Source of the DNA: Microbulbifer sp. TB1203
GTDB lineage: Bacteria > Pseudomonadota > Gammaproteobacteria > Pseudomonadales > Cellvibrionaceae
Assembly (NCBI RefSeq): GCF_030997045.1
Contig: NZ_CP116899.1
Location: 1,054,001-1,118,000, forward strand
Length of the DNA stretch: 64,000 bases
Direction of reading: 5' to 3'
A program made the position numbers and the translations under genes. Below the pieces are notes generated by a model, which did no database searches, was not told the origin of the DNA, and worked only from the letters and a program-made list of their open reading frames with translations. Shown here piece by piece: positions 27,616-36,121 of this stretch. Each line of letters opens with the position of its first letter. Position 1 is the first letter of the stretch.

Positions 27616-27720
27616 TGCCCCCTCTCCCTAACCCTCTCCCCAAAGGGGGAGAGGGAACTGTGCCCCCCTCTCCCGCTTGCGGGAGAGGGGCCGGGGGAGA
27701 GTGCCGGCCAGGAAGAGGGG
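27616..27720. repeat. Double CCCTCTCCC palindrome
   Basis: Two adjacent stem-loops: CCCTCTCCCC-AAA-GGGGGAGAGGG near 27632-27655 and CCCCTCTCCCGC-TT-GCGGGAGAGGGG near 27665-27690. Flanking half-copies of the same motif lie on both sides. It fills the gap between two converging genes (yjbQ and tusE), where it could end transcription from either side. Confidence 0.8.
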
Positions 27721-27721
27721 A

Positions 27722-28057
27722 CTACAGACAGTTGGTGGGCTTGGGCAGGCCGGCGATCTTGCTGGCCACTTTGGCGGGGCTCGGCGGAAACAGCTGCATC
27801 AGGTAGATACTGCGTCCCTTGTCTGCTCCCAGGTGTTGACCGGCGTATTTGACCAGCGGGCGCATGGCCGGTGACAGTTCGAATTCCCGGTAGAATTCCT
27901 GCAGCAGGCGGATTACCTGCCAGTGCGCCTCGGTGAGTTCAATGCCTTCGGCCCGCGCCAACTGCTCCGCCACTGCCGGGCTCCAGTCGTTCAGATTACG
28001 CAGGAAGCCCTCCTTGTCCAGCGGAATTTCCCGGCCTTCCACCTGAATGCTTTTCAT
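27722..28057 (-). CDS. tusE: Sulfurtransferase TusE (DsrC family)
   Basis: A 111-residue DsrC-like protein, last gene of tusDCBE. It takes sulfur from TusD and hands it to MnmA for 2-thiolation of tRNA wobble uridine. The persulfide-carrying cysteine is the penultimate residue in the tail GLPKPTNCL. Family signatures EGFLRNLNDWSP and LTEAHWQVIRLLQEFY are clear. The second conserved cysteine of true sulfite-reductase DsrC is lacking, as expected for TusE. Its ATG overlaps the tusB stop by one base (TGATG). Confidence 0.95.
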   Translation of the reverse strand: MKSIQVEGREIPLDKEGFLRNLNDWSPAVAEQLARAEGIELTEAHWQVIRLLQEFYREFELSPAMRPLVKYAGQHLGADKGRSIYLMQLFPPSPAKVASKIAGLPKPTNCL

Positions 28058-28338
28058 CACTTGAACCAGCTGACGATAGGGTTGTGTTCGGTGCACAGCG
28101 ACACCCAGCGGGCATCGTCGATCGCCTGGATATTTTCCGGAACCGACAGGCCGCGTGCACGAGTGTCAGCCTCCAGGCAGTAGACCGGCGATACGGCAAT
28201 TTTTTCCGCCGCGGGTCCACTCAGGGCGTAGACTCCGTCCTCGATCAGCAGCAGGGCATCGCCCTCGGCGAAACTGCCGATACACTCAATTAGTGCGGAC
28301 GAGCTGTAGGGAGATTTGCTGACGATATGCAGGGTCAT
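28057..28338 (-). CDS. tusB: Sulfur relay protein TusB (DsrH)
   Basis: A 93-residue subunit of the TusBCD sulfur-transfer hexamer. The start MTLHIVSKSPY and the GDALLLIEDGVYAL strand-loop are typical of DsrH/TusB. One base separates its start from the tusC stop and its own stop overlaps tusE, so it is tightly coupled within the operon. Confidence 0.92.
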   Translation of the reverse strand: MTLHIVSKSPYSSSALIECIGSFAEGDALLLIEDGVYALSGPAAEKIAVSPVYCLEADTRARGLSVPENIQAIDDARWVSLCTEHNPIVSWFK

Positions 28339-28339
28339 G

Positions 28340-28702
28340 TCAAAAACTCAGTACGCTGTCGTAGTCGGCGATAAAACTGCCGGTATCGGCAATCAATTTT
28401 AACCCGGCGCCGGGAATTTGCAGTTGCCCGGCATCGATACCCCGCTCCTGCAGGCTGCGCTCGCAGATATGAACAGTTTCCACTCCAAATATCGGCAACG
28501 CCTGCAGGTTGCGCCGCAGGTTCTTCTGTTCGATGGCCTCTGCTCGCTGGTCGTCCAGCAATTGGAAGACGCCGTCGCCGAGGAAGAGCAGGTCCGCTAC
28601 CTGATCCATGGCTGCCGCGGCGAGTACCGCCTCCAGGCCCTCGCGGGCGAGAGCGTTGCCGTAGGGCGCCTGGCGGCAAAGGGCGAGCAGGCGTTTTGCC
28701 AT
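28340..28702 (-). CDS. tusC: Sulfur relay protein TusC (DsrF)
   Basis: A 120-residue subunit of TusBCD. The start MAKRLLALCRQAPYGNALAREGLE … and DQVADLLFLGDGVFQLL match TusC. I chose the ATG with GGAG six bases upstream over a TTG four codons earlier that would overlap tusD. It begins one base after the tusD stop codon. Confidence 0.92.
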   Translation of the reverse strand: MAKRLLALCRQAPYGNALAREGLEAVLAAAAMDQVADLLFLGDGVFQLLDDQRAEAIEQKNLRRNLQALPIFGVETVHICERSLQERGIDAGQLQIPGAGLKLIADTGSFIADYDSVLSF

Positions 28703-28703
28703 T

Positions 28704-29096
28704 TCAGGCTCCAAAAGTTATCAGGCGATCGGATTTGGCCGCGGCGTCCGCCAGTTGGCCGAGACCGGACAGTTCGAAACCTTCGGCGAGATTGGCCGCG
28801 GGCTTTTCCAGCCGCAATGCCTCGCTTTCATTGAGTACGCCACGCCGCTGGGCGGCGGCGATGCAGACCACCAGATCCAGTCGGTGCTGTTCCTGCAACG
28901 ACTGCCAGCCGGCGACCAGGTCGATCTCATCCTGCGGTGGTGCACTCAGCGAGCTGCCGTTGTGCACACCGTCGCAGTAGAAGAATACGCGGTGGATTTC
29001 GTGACCCTGTTGCAGTAGCGCGCGGGCGAAGCGCAAGGCGCTGGCGGCGGATTGCGACGCGTGTGGGGCGCCGTAGATTACCAGGGAAAATTTCAT
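28704..29096 (-). CDS. tusD: Sulfurtransferase subunit TusD (DsrE)
   Basis: A 130-residue protein (E. coli 128), first gene of tusDCBE. The active cysteine that accepts sulfur from TusA is in LDLVVCIAAAQRRGVL (about residue 78). The Rossmann-like core MKFSLVIYGAPHASQ … FFYCDGVHNGS is characteristic. The operon lies downstream of yccA as in Pseudomonas, but a terminator and a palindrome intervene. Confidence 0.94.
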   Translation of the reverse strand: MKFSLVIYGAPHASQSAASALRFARALLQQGHEIHRVFFYCDGVHNGSSLSAPPQDEIDLVAGWQSLQEQHRLDLVVCIAAAQRRGVLNESEALRLEKPAANLAEGFELSGLGQLADAAAKSDRLITFGA

Positions 29097-29108
29097 CGTG
29101 GCCGGATA

Positions 29109-29135
29109 TTAAAATGCCCCGCAAAGCGGGGCATT
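29109..29135 (-). terminator. Terminator of yccA
   Basis: A perfect 10-bp stem AATGCCCCGC / GCGGGGCATT with a three-base loop. On the minus strand it is followed by TTTTAAT, as needed to end the yccA transcript before tusD. Confidence 0.75.
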
Positions 29136-29145
29136 GGTTTCTCTA

Positions 29146-29199
29146 CAGGGGCCATGTTCGCGATCGGATATCAATCGCGGGCATGGCCCGCTCCTACAG
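29146..29199. repeat. GTAGGAGCGG-family palindrome, degenerate copy
   Basis: The right arm, ATCGCGGGCATGGCCCGCTCCTACAG in part, is well kept. The left arm (CAGGGGCCATGTTCGCGAT) has lost the GTAGGAG end. It lies just after the yccA stop codon. Confidence 0.65.
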
Positions 29200-29215
29200 A
29201 ATGATTCCTTCGGCA

Positions 29216-29896
29216 TCAATCGTCGGAGGCGAAGCCGAAGAGATGCAGCAGGGCGGTGAACAGGTTCAGGATATCCAGGTACAGGGCGGTGGTGGCCATC
29301 AGATAGTTGGTCTCGCCGCCGTTGATGATCCGACTGGTATCGTAGAGGATAAAGCCGGAGAACAGCAGCGCGATCACACCGCTCAGCACCACGCTGGCCA
29401 GCGGCATATACACGCCGAACATGCTGGCGATCATCATGCCCAGGGCGCAAACCAGCACCGCGATCAGGCCCACGAACAGGAAACCGCCCATAAAACTGAA
29501 ATCCTTGCGGGTGGTCAGCACGTAGGCGGACAGCGCGAAGAAAATCAGTGCGGTGGTGCCCAGGGCCTGCATTACGATTTGCCCGCCACCGGCGAGACCC
29601 AGATAGTACTGCAGTATTGGCCCCAGGGAGGCGCCGAGCAGGCCGGTAAATGCGAACACCACGCCGACACCGGCGGCGGAGTTGGCGGTGCGCGGCAGGA
29701 CAAACCACACCAGCACGATGGCGGCGATGGAACAGATCAGCCCCATGCCACGCCCCATACCGATAGCCATGGCGATGCCGGCGGTGAAGGCGCTGAACAA
29801 TACGGTCATGGCCAGAAGGGCATAGGTATTGCGCAGTACCTTGGACGTCTCCGCGCGGTCCAATGCCTGGGATTGTGTGTAAACTTGCGGCTGCAT
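29216..29896 (-). CDS. yccA: Bax inhibitor-1/YccA family membrane protein
   Basis: A 226-residue inner-membrane protein with seven hydrophobic segments, similar in length to E. coli YccA (219), a modulator of the FtsH protease. VLRNTYALLAMTVLFSAFTA near the N-terminus and the C-terminal NLFTALLHLFGFASDD with its two aspartates are family marks. The start is set at the ATG with AGGAG six bases upstream. Confidence 0.93.
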   Translation of the reverse strand: MQPQVYTQSQALDRAETSKVLRNTYALLAMTVLFSAFTAGIAMAIGMGRGMGLICSIAAIVLVWFVLPRTANSAAGVGVVFAFTGLLGASLGPILQYYLGLAGGGQIVMQALGTTALIFFALSAYVLTTRKDFSFMGGFLFVGLIAVLVCALGMMIASMFGVYMPLASVVLSGVIALLFSGFILYDTSRIINGGETNYLMATTALYLDILNLFTALLHLFGFASDD

Positions 29897-30144
29897 TAGC
29901 AACTCCTGCTATTGATCCAATGATGTTAGGGAATCATATAGGCGGCCAGTTGGACCTTCAAGGGGAACCGGAATTCGTTTCTTGGAACTGGGGGCCGCGG
30001 AGCCTTAGATACTCTGTTTCCAATCAAGTTCTGGCCATACCGGCGGCCCCTGGTATCCACTCCGACCTGGGTTCCGGTGCCGGATCGGTCCGGCATGACG
30101 TTCCTGCGCCGCAACGACGATAATGCGCCGTAGGGGCGAACCAC

Positions 30145-32589
30145 TCAATCCTCCCCACCCAGCACCAGATCCGCAATCAGCGGCAGATGGTCGGAGGCCT
30201 GCCGGGTGAGTTCGGTCCGCGGCACCAGTATCCGGCTTACTTCAAGGCCCGGCTCCACAAAGATATGGTCAATGCGCACCTTGGGCATGCGGCTGAAGAA
30301 GGTGCCCAGGGGGATGTGCTCGGGCGCCTTGATCTGGGCGTCGTGTAACCGACTCCCCAACCGCTTGCACTCGATGGAATTGGGCAGGGCGTTGAAATCC
30401 CCGAGCAGGAGCCTGGGCCCCCGGCAGTTCGGATGCGCCAGCCATTCGGGACCGAGCAGGGCCTCCACCTGGCGCAGGCGCTCGGCCTTGGACAGGCCCA
30501 GGTGGGTGTTGAGTATCTGCACATGCTTGCCGTTGTATTCCACTTCCACCCACACTGCGCCCCGCGGCTCCTGTGCGGCAGGGTTGAAGCGGGCGGGGCT
30601 GAAGCGGGAGCCTTTGTCGCCAGGGGGGCCGGGCAGTATGTCTTTCTTGACCAGGCGCATCGGCAGGCGGGAGAGAATGGCGTCGCCGTAGCGCTCCTCC
30701 TCCATATGAATCGCCGGATGGAAATGATAATCCATGGCCAGCAGCCGGGCGATTCGCTCCGCCTGGTCCAGGCCGCCGCTTCTCTGCCGTTTCACGTCCA
30801 GTTCCTGCAGCGCTACCACGTCCGGGTGATAACGGGCGATGATCCGCGCGATACGTTGGGGGGACAGCTTGCCGTCCACGCCACGGCAGCTGTGCACATT
30901 GTAGGTCATTACCCTCAGGGTTTTGACCGGGGCGGCGCGCGGTGCCGCCGGCGCCGGCCTGGCACCGCGCAGAAAGAGTCTGGCGGCGGAGCGCAGTTCC
31001 TCCGGCCGCCAGTAGCCGCGCTCCGGGTCCGGTGGTGGGATATCCGCGGGCATCAGCGCGAAGGCGTGGGTCTCGTTGGGGCCTATGCCGCCGTGGCTGC
31101 CGTTCTCCATGGCGAAGGTCATGGGTTCGCGACCCGCACACCAGCCGAACATCATAAATTCCCCGGCGTCCGCGTGGCGGCACAGTTGGGCCACATCCTC
31201 GATGGTCTCCTTCGGGAAGGGGTGGCCGCTGCCCAGTAGCTGCGGGCCGTCCTCCGGCAGGCGTACCGGACCCTTATACCACCAACCGTGGACCGGTGAG
31301 GCGGGATCTAAGGGATCCGTGCGGTAGAGCACCAGCGGTACTCCCGCCTTCTCCACGATCAGCCGCGCCACCTGTTCCCGCGGGGTACTGTCGAGTTCCA
31401 GGTTGTAGAGCATGGCCACCGGGCCGAGGGCGGCCAGGGCGAGGCGCGGTTCGTCGCCCCGATATTGCGGGCTGTCCTCCGGGATCATTTTCTGTATCCA
31501 CTCGCTGCCGAACAGCCGTGCACGCTCCAGCTGCATGCCGCGCCGGCCATTGCTGTGGTAGCCGCGGGGCTCCGTGGGCAGATCCGCCAGCGCTTCGGTG
31601 AGGGCATCTCCCAGGGAGCGGCCGTGCCGCTCCTCATAGGGCTGCGCCTGCTCCTGGCCGTGGTCGGAGAAGATCCACACGTCGTAGTGGCGCCGGTCGG
31701 AGCGGTGCGCTGCGCGCCAGATACGCGCGATGGCGTCGTCGATGCCCTTGAGGGTCCAGTGGGCGAAGCCCGAGTGGGGGCCGCGGCGGTGGGACTGCTC
31801 GTCGTATCCCAGCAGATTCACGTAGATCACCGGCAGGCCGCGGGCGATATCGATCTTGACCCCGATGGTACACAGTTCCCGCATCAGGATGGTGACCGCG
31901 ACGCGCGTGGGCACGAACATCAGTTCCCGCATCAGGTCCTGGCCCTGGATAACGCCGCGCACACAATCCACCAGCGCCAGTGCCCCCTCCACGACCACCA
32001 GCGCGCCGGTGCGCACCAGGCTCCAGGCATTGGTGATCAGCATCAGCAGCATTTTCAGCGGGCCCGCTTCGCGCAGCGCCGGGCCCCAGCCGCGGTCCGC
32101 CGGGCAGAAATGGGCCTCGCCGTGTTCAGCGCCTGCGCGAAACAGGCTGAGGTAACAGCTGCCGCCTCTCAGCAGTGGGTTGCGGTACCGGGCGGTAATT
32201 TTCTCCTCCACCCGCGCGGCCACTTCCGGATCGTACATGCGCACCAGTTGCTGGGAGTCGCGCATCATGAAACTGAAGGCGGGAACTGCCTGGCGCACGC
32301 CGTAAAACAGCTCCGCCTGTACCGCCGGGGTGGTGGTGGGTATGCCGGGATAGAGGTGTTCCAGGTGGTAGTGTTCCCTGGCTATCAGCCGTTTCAGAAA
32401 CGGCATCCGGCCTTTGGCCAGTGCTTTTTCCAGTTGCGGATGGGCCAGGCCGTCGATCTGGATCAGGATCAGCCCAGGGGCGCTGGATGGGGATTTGCTG
32501 GTGGGCAGGCCCAGCAGCCGGGCCATCCATTCGCTGCGGCTGAAACGGCGGCGCCAGCGACGCAGTGTGGTCTCTATGCGCCCGATCAT
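30145..32589 (-). CDS. Two-domain phosphoesterase: alkaline phosphatase-superfamily phosphodiesterase fused to EEP domain
   Basis: An 814-residue fusion. Residues about 38-590 are a type I phosphodiesterase/nucleotide pyrophosphatase-like domain: metal Asp46 (ILIQIDGLAHP), a threonine nucleophile in PGIPTTTPAVQAE, GYDEQSHRRGP, and FSDHGQEQ. Residues about 600-814 are an endonuclease/exonuclease/phosphatase domain with VMTYNVHSCRG, VVALQELD, LLLGDFNALPNS, RIDHIF and SDHLPL. Both active sites look complete. No signal peptide is seen, but an arginine-rich amphipathic head (residues 5-18) may sit on the membrane. The ATG overlaps the upstream glycosyltransferase stop (ATGA). The substrate is probably a phosphodiester or pyrophosphate in a lipid or sugar (inference). 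Confidence 0.85.
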   Translation of the reverse strand: MIGRIETTLRRWRRRFSRSEWMARLLGLPTSKSPSSAPGLILIQIDGLAHPQLEKALAKGRMPFLKRLIAREHYHLEHLYPGIPTTTPAVQAELFYGVRQAVPAFSFMMRDSQQLVRMYDPEVAARVEEKITARYRNPLLRGGSCYLSLFRAGAEHGEAHFCPADRGWGPALREAGPLKMLLMLITNAWSLVRTGALVVVEGALALVDCVRGVIQGQDLMRELMFVPTRVAVTILMRELCTIGVKIDIARGLPVIYVNLLGYDEQSHRRGPHSGFAHWTLKGIDDAIARIWRAAHRSDRRHYDVWIFSDHGQEQAQPYEERHGRSLGDALTEALADLPTEPRGYHSNGRRGMQLERARLFGSEWIQKMIPEDSPQYRGDEPRLALAALGPVAMLYNLELDSTPREQVARLIVEKAGVPLVLYRTDPLDPASPVHGWWYKGPVRLPEDGPQLLGSGHPFPKETIEDVAQLCRHADAGEFMMFGWCAGREPMTFAMENGSHGGIGPNETHAFALMPADIPPPDPERGYWRPEELRSAARLFLRGARPAPAAPRAAPVKTLRVMTYNVHSCRGVDGKLSPQRIARIIARYHPDVVALQELDVKRQRSGGLDQAERIARLLAMDYHFHPAIHMEEERYGDAILSRLPMRLVKKDILPGPPGDKGSRFSPARFNPAAQEPRGAVWVEVEYNGKHVQILNTHLGLSKAERLRQVEALLGPEWLAHPNCRGPRLLLGDFNALPNSIECKRLGSRLHDAQIKAPEHIPLGTFFSRMPKVRIDHIFVEPGLEVSRILVPRTELTRQASDHLPLIADLVLGGED

Positions 32590-33884
32590 TGCCGCTCGGA
32601 TGGTGTTTGGGTGTGGGTGAAGGCGGCGCCGGCGGCGCCGGTGACGCCTTCGATGATTTCCCATTGGGCGCCGATCAGGTTGCGCAGGCGCATCCACTGG
32701 GCGTACAGGGAGTCGTCCAGTGACCAGGGGTGTTCGAGCAGCGGCCGGTACAGCTGCAGGGCGCGCTCCGCGCAGCTTTCCATGGAAAAGTCCTCCGCGG
32801 TGCGCAGTGCCTGCTCGTGCAGCTTGCGGCGCTCCGATAGGGGCAAGTCCCGCAGCCACTGCAGGGCGTCGACAAAGTCGCCGCTGTGCTGCCGCGGCAG
32901 CAGGCGGCCGTTTTCCCCGTCGCGCACCACTTCACGGGTGCCATTGGCATCCAGCGCGATCACCGGCACACCGGCGGCCATGGCCTCGGTGAGCACCATG
33001 CCCTGGGTCTCACTGGTGGAAGCGAATACAAAGGCGTCCATGGCGGCATAGGCATCCCGCTGCGCCTCTCCCTGCAGAGTCCCGGGCATGTGCAGGCGGT
33101 CGGCCAGTCCGCGGGCGGCGAACTGCCCGGTGAGCTGCTCGGTGGTGGGGCCGGAGCCGACGATTAAAAAGTGCGCGATGGTATTCTCCTGCATAAATTC
33201 CGCCACTGCACCGGCGAGGAATTCCAGGTTTTTTTCCGGTGCCAGGCGCCCCAGGTGGCCGAGCAGCAGGGCCGATTCCGGTATGCCGAACCGGGCCCGA
33301 GCCCGGGCACCGTCACCGCCGCGAAAGTTCTCCAACTGCACGCCGGTGGGCACTTCTGCAATGGAGGTTTTCACTCCGCGCTCGTGCAGCAGTTTGGCAA
33401 TGCTCAGGCTGGGTGCGAATACCAGGCTGGCGAGATTGGCGTAGCGGGTGGCCAGCTCGATGACGAAGCGCTTCAGTGCCTGGGAGTCCGCCGGAACGTA
33501 GTGGGTATAGCGCTCGTAAAGCGTGTGGTGGGTGAAAACCAGCGGCAGTTGCCGCGAGCGGGCGATGCGCAATGCGGTCATGCCCAACAGAAACGGGTGG
33601 TGGGAGTGGACGATATCCGGGCGGAATTCGTTGAGCTTTTCGCTCAGGTGTCCGGAAAAGGGCAGGGCTACGGAGAAGTCACTGCCATTGAAGTTCTGGA
33701 TCGCAGAAATCCGCACCACATCCTTCTCGTCCCCGTCTGTCTCGCTGTCGGTCTGAGGAAACTCCGGTGCGACGATCAGGACCTCGTGGCCGCGCTTGCG
33801 ATATTCCTCGCTGAACGCCGCCACCGATCGGGCCACGCCGCCTACATGGGGAAGGTAGGTGTTGGTGAGCATCACGATATTCAT
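32586..33884 (-). CDS. Glycosyltransferase family 4, diacylglycerol glucosyltransferase-like
   Basis: A 432-residue GT-B transferase. The N-terminal half has TNTYLPHVGGVARSV, DIVHSHHPFLLG and FTHHTLYERYTHYVP, a pattern shared with alpha-glucosyl-diacylglycerol synthases. The C-terminal half has the donor-site HLGRLAPEKNLEF and STSETQGMVLTEAMAAG, with the EX7E glutamates. It likely moves glucose or another sugar from a nucleotide donor to a lipid acceptor at the cytoplasmic face. It overlaps both neighbours by four bases. The last 20 residues are a low-complexity tail. Confidence 0.85.
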   Translation of the reverse strand: MNIVMLTNTYLPHVGGVARSVAAFSEEYRKRGHEVLIVAPEFPQTDSETDGDEKDVVRISAIQNFNGSDFSVALPFSGHLSEKLNEFRPDIVHSHHPFLLGMTALRIARSRQLPLVFTHHTLYERYTHYVPADSQALKRFVIELATRYANLASLVFAPSLSIAKLLHERGVKTSIAEVPTGVQLENFRGGDGARARARFGIPESALLLGHLGRLAPEKNLEFLAGAVAEFMQENTIAHFLIVGSGPTTEQLTGQFAARGLADRLHMPGTLQGEAQRDAYAAMDAFVFASTSETQGMVLTEAMAAGVPVIALDANGTREVVRDGENGRLLPRQHSGDFVDALQWLRDLPLSERRKLHEQALRTAEDFSMESCAERALQLYRPLLEHPWSLDDSLYAQWMRLRNLIGAQWEIIEGVTGAAGAAFTHTQTPSERQ

Positions 33885-36121
33885 TGTCGTGACAGCTCCA
33901 CAGTACTGGCGCCGGGCGCGGCAGTCACCGGGACGTGACCGAGCGCGCGGACTTCAATCGGGGGAGCGGCCCGGTGCCATTTTGCGCTCCAGGTTACCCT
34001 TGGAATGCTCCCGGGGGTTATTTCCAGTGACAGGGTGCCGAATCGGGTCGGGGCGGGGCCAAAGCGAATGGAGCTGGCAGACGGCTCCGCCAGCCACTCC
34101 TCGGGCAGGCCGGAGGCGAGGATCAGGGTTTCCCCTTCTTCGCGTACAAAACAATTGCGTTGCATGGCTACCCATTCCGCCGCTGCCCAGGCGTGCTGAC
34201 CATCGCCCATACAACCACCCAGGGAGTGCGGGTGAATGGCCTCCGGCCATTGCCCGGTGGGCGATGCCAGCCTGGCCACATTGCGCATTAATTCCACGCA
34301 GCGGGCATCGCCGGCGCGCAGCAGCACCTGGGCTATATGTAGGGTGAGGTAGGCGTTGATGCCGGAATGGATCATATCCTGGAAGAAGCCGCCACTGACA
34401 AAGCATTTGTCCATCAAAAATTCCGTAAGATCCGTCAACCGGGGATCATCGGGTGGATACAGCTGCAACGGGTAGCCGGCGGCGATGGAACCGATGGCCC
34501 CCGCGTCCAGGCGCCGGTTTGGGGAGGCGGGCATGGCGGGCCTGCCCAGGCGTTCGGCGGCATCGGCGAGGCTTTCATCGATGGTCCGCTGGAGGTCTTC
34601 CGCCTGGGCAGCAAAGGTTTTGCCGTCATTCTCCAGTCCTTCCCGCCGGCAGATCGCCGCTGCGGCGTTCAGGCCAGCGACTCCCCAGAAGTCGTCCCAG
34701 TAGTAACAGTCATTGGGCCCCAGATGTTCCGCGCTGAAGCCCGCCGGCAGCAGGCCGCCGCAACGGCTGCCGTCGCTGGGCAGCCGCTTGGCATCTATCC
34801 AGCGCGCGCCGCGCAATACCGCCTCGCGCCAATCGGACTTCAGGGGGCGGTTGGTGAACTGGCAGAAGAGGTCGAAGATCCACAATGCCTCGCCATTGGA
34901 ATCCCATTCACCGTCCTGGGAGTGGAAGAATCCGTCGCGTTTCTGCCGGTGTGGGAACTGGTCCAGTGCCCGTTCGGCCCGTTCGACCAGGCCGGCGTGT
35001 AGCAGGGTTTGGATCATGAATGCGGCGTCGCGAAACCAGAATCTCTTGTAGGTGTAGGGCCCCGGATATACGTCTTGCGGGGAGTGCAGCACCAGGGTAC
35101 GGATAGCGGCATCGTAGAGAAACTGCAGTTGTTCATCCGGCACCGATATGGCGCAGTGGTTTTGCAGGTTATCCTGCCAGCTTGCCGGCAATTTGCTTTT
35201 GCGTCGGCCGCTGTGCAGCGGGATCTTTACCCCGGTGTGCAAAGGCTTGCCGGCCTCGATACGAAACAGCGCTGCGGCGGTGGCCATGCCGACCTCGCAT
35301 TCGCCGTGGACCTGGCCGGCTTGTTCCGCCAGGCGCAGGAAAATATCGCCGTGGCGGTAATCGGAGGCGAGGTGGCGGTCCACCGGTCGGTCGAATTCCA
35401 CTGCGGTTTTTTCCTCGATCAACCAATGGCGCCGGTCGTCGTCGAGGCGCACTTTGTGCACGAAACTCACTCCCTCCGGGTTGCAGGGGCGCAGGGTAAC
35501 CACCAGCCAGCCGCCGCCGGTACTCCGTGCCTGCAGTTCCAACAGGCAGTGGCTGTCATCGCTGTCCAGTTCCACTTTGGCGCGGTTGTGCAGATAGAGT
35601 TCACCTAGGCTACTTTCGGTAACCACGGAGGTATTTTCGTCCATTTCCAGACGTTGACCGCAACTCTTCAGTTGCGATGGAATTAATTGTTCACCCTCAT
35701 CGCCGATCACCCAGGTGTCGATGGACCAGCCATCGTAATGCGGAGTGAGCAGGCCGCGGGGGTCCACGATCGGCATTTCCTCGCAGTCGGGAATTCCCAC
35801 CGCAGTCCAGTTGCGGTGACTCAGGTTGCAATGGGTGATTGAGAAGGCCCGCGGGATAAAGGACTCGTCGCGGGGATTGAACTGGCGTTCGATCCAGTAG
35901 GGCCAGACCCAGTCCAGGTTATGTTGGATCACTTTGCTGTTGATCAATGCGCGGGCGTGAAAAACCATTCCCGCACGCAACAGTTCGATGGGCTCGCTTA
36001 CCTCCGAAGGCTCGGCAAAGCGCTGCATCCTCGCCATCACTGACATGGGATCGAGGAAGCCGTGGGCTGTTGCAAATCTGCGCACGAAGAAGCGCCAGGG
36101 CAACCATTTCATCCAGGGCAT
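33881..36121 (-). CDS. Six-hairpin glycosidase-like protein (amylo-alpha-1,6-glucosidase/GH15-related)
   Basis: A 746-residue protein without signal peptide. An N-terminal beta-sandwich (about residues 60-330) precedes an (alpha/alpha)6 barrel that starts near ALFRIEAGKPLH. Barrel landmarks are YPGPYTYKRFWFRDAAFMI, WDSNGEALWIFDLFCQF, and NDCYYWDDFWGVAGL. The RDA acidic residue and a later GQHAWAAAEWV segment are placed like the catalytic acid and base of GH15/GH63 debranching enzymes. The substrate is not clear; cytoplasmic location and coupling to a lipid-type glycosyltransferase argue against glycogen. It may trim or transfer a sugar. It overlaps the VTT gene by one base and GT4 by four. 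Confidence 0.75.
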   Translation of the reverse strand: MPWMKWLPWRFFVRRFATAHGFLDPMSVMARMQRFAEPSEVSEPIELLRAGMVFHARALINSKVIQHNLDWVWPYWIERQFNPRDESFIPRAFSITHCNLSHRNWTAVGIPDCEEMPIVDPRGLLTPHYDGWSIDTWVIGDEGEQLIPSQLKSCGQRLEMDENTSVVTESSLGELYLHNRAKVELDSDDSHCLLELQARSTGGGWLVVTLRPCNPEGVSFVHKVRLDDDRRHWLIEEKTAVEFDRPVDRHLASDYRHGDIFLRLAEQAGQVHGECEVGMATAAALFRIEAGKPLHTGVKIPLHSGRRKSKLPASWQDNLQNHCAISVPDEQLQFLYDAAIRTLVLHSPQDVYPGPYTYKRFWFRDAAFMIQTLLHAGLVERAERALDQFPHRQKRDGFFHSQDGEWDSNGEALWIFDLFCQFTNRPLKSDWREAVLRGARWIDAKRLPSDGSRCGGLLPAGFSAEHLGPNDCYYWDDFWGVAGLNAAAAICRREGLENDGKTFAAQAEDLQRTIDESLADAAERLGRPAMPASPNRRLDAGAIGSIAAGYPLQLYPPDDPRLTDLTEFLMDKCFVSGGFFQDMIHSGINAYLTLHIAQVLLRAGDARCVELMRNVARLASPTGQWPEAIHPHSLGGCMGDGQHAWAAAEWVAMQRNCFVREEGETLILASGLPEEWLAEPSASSIRFGPAPTRFGTLSLEITPGSIPRVTWSAKWHRAAPPIEVRALGHVPVTAAPGASTVELSRQ

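Noticed and set aside
27616..27720. Possible CRISPR-like repeat array
   Set aside because: The repeats are back-to-back palindromes of one motif with no regular unique spacers and no cas genes nearby.
31465..33051. 528-codon plus-strand frame across the phosphodiesterase and GT4 genes
   Set aside because: Antisense to two genes with complete active-site motifs and coupled starts.
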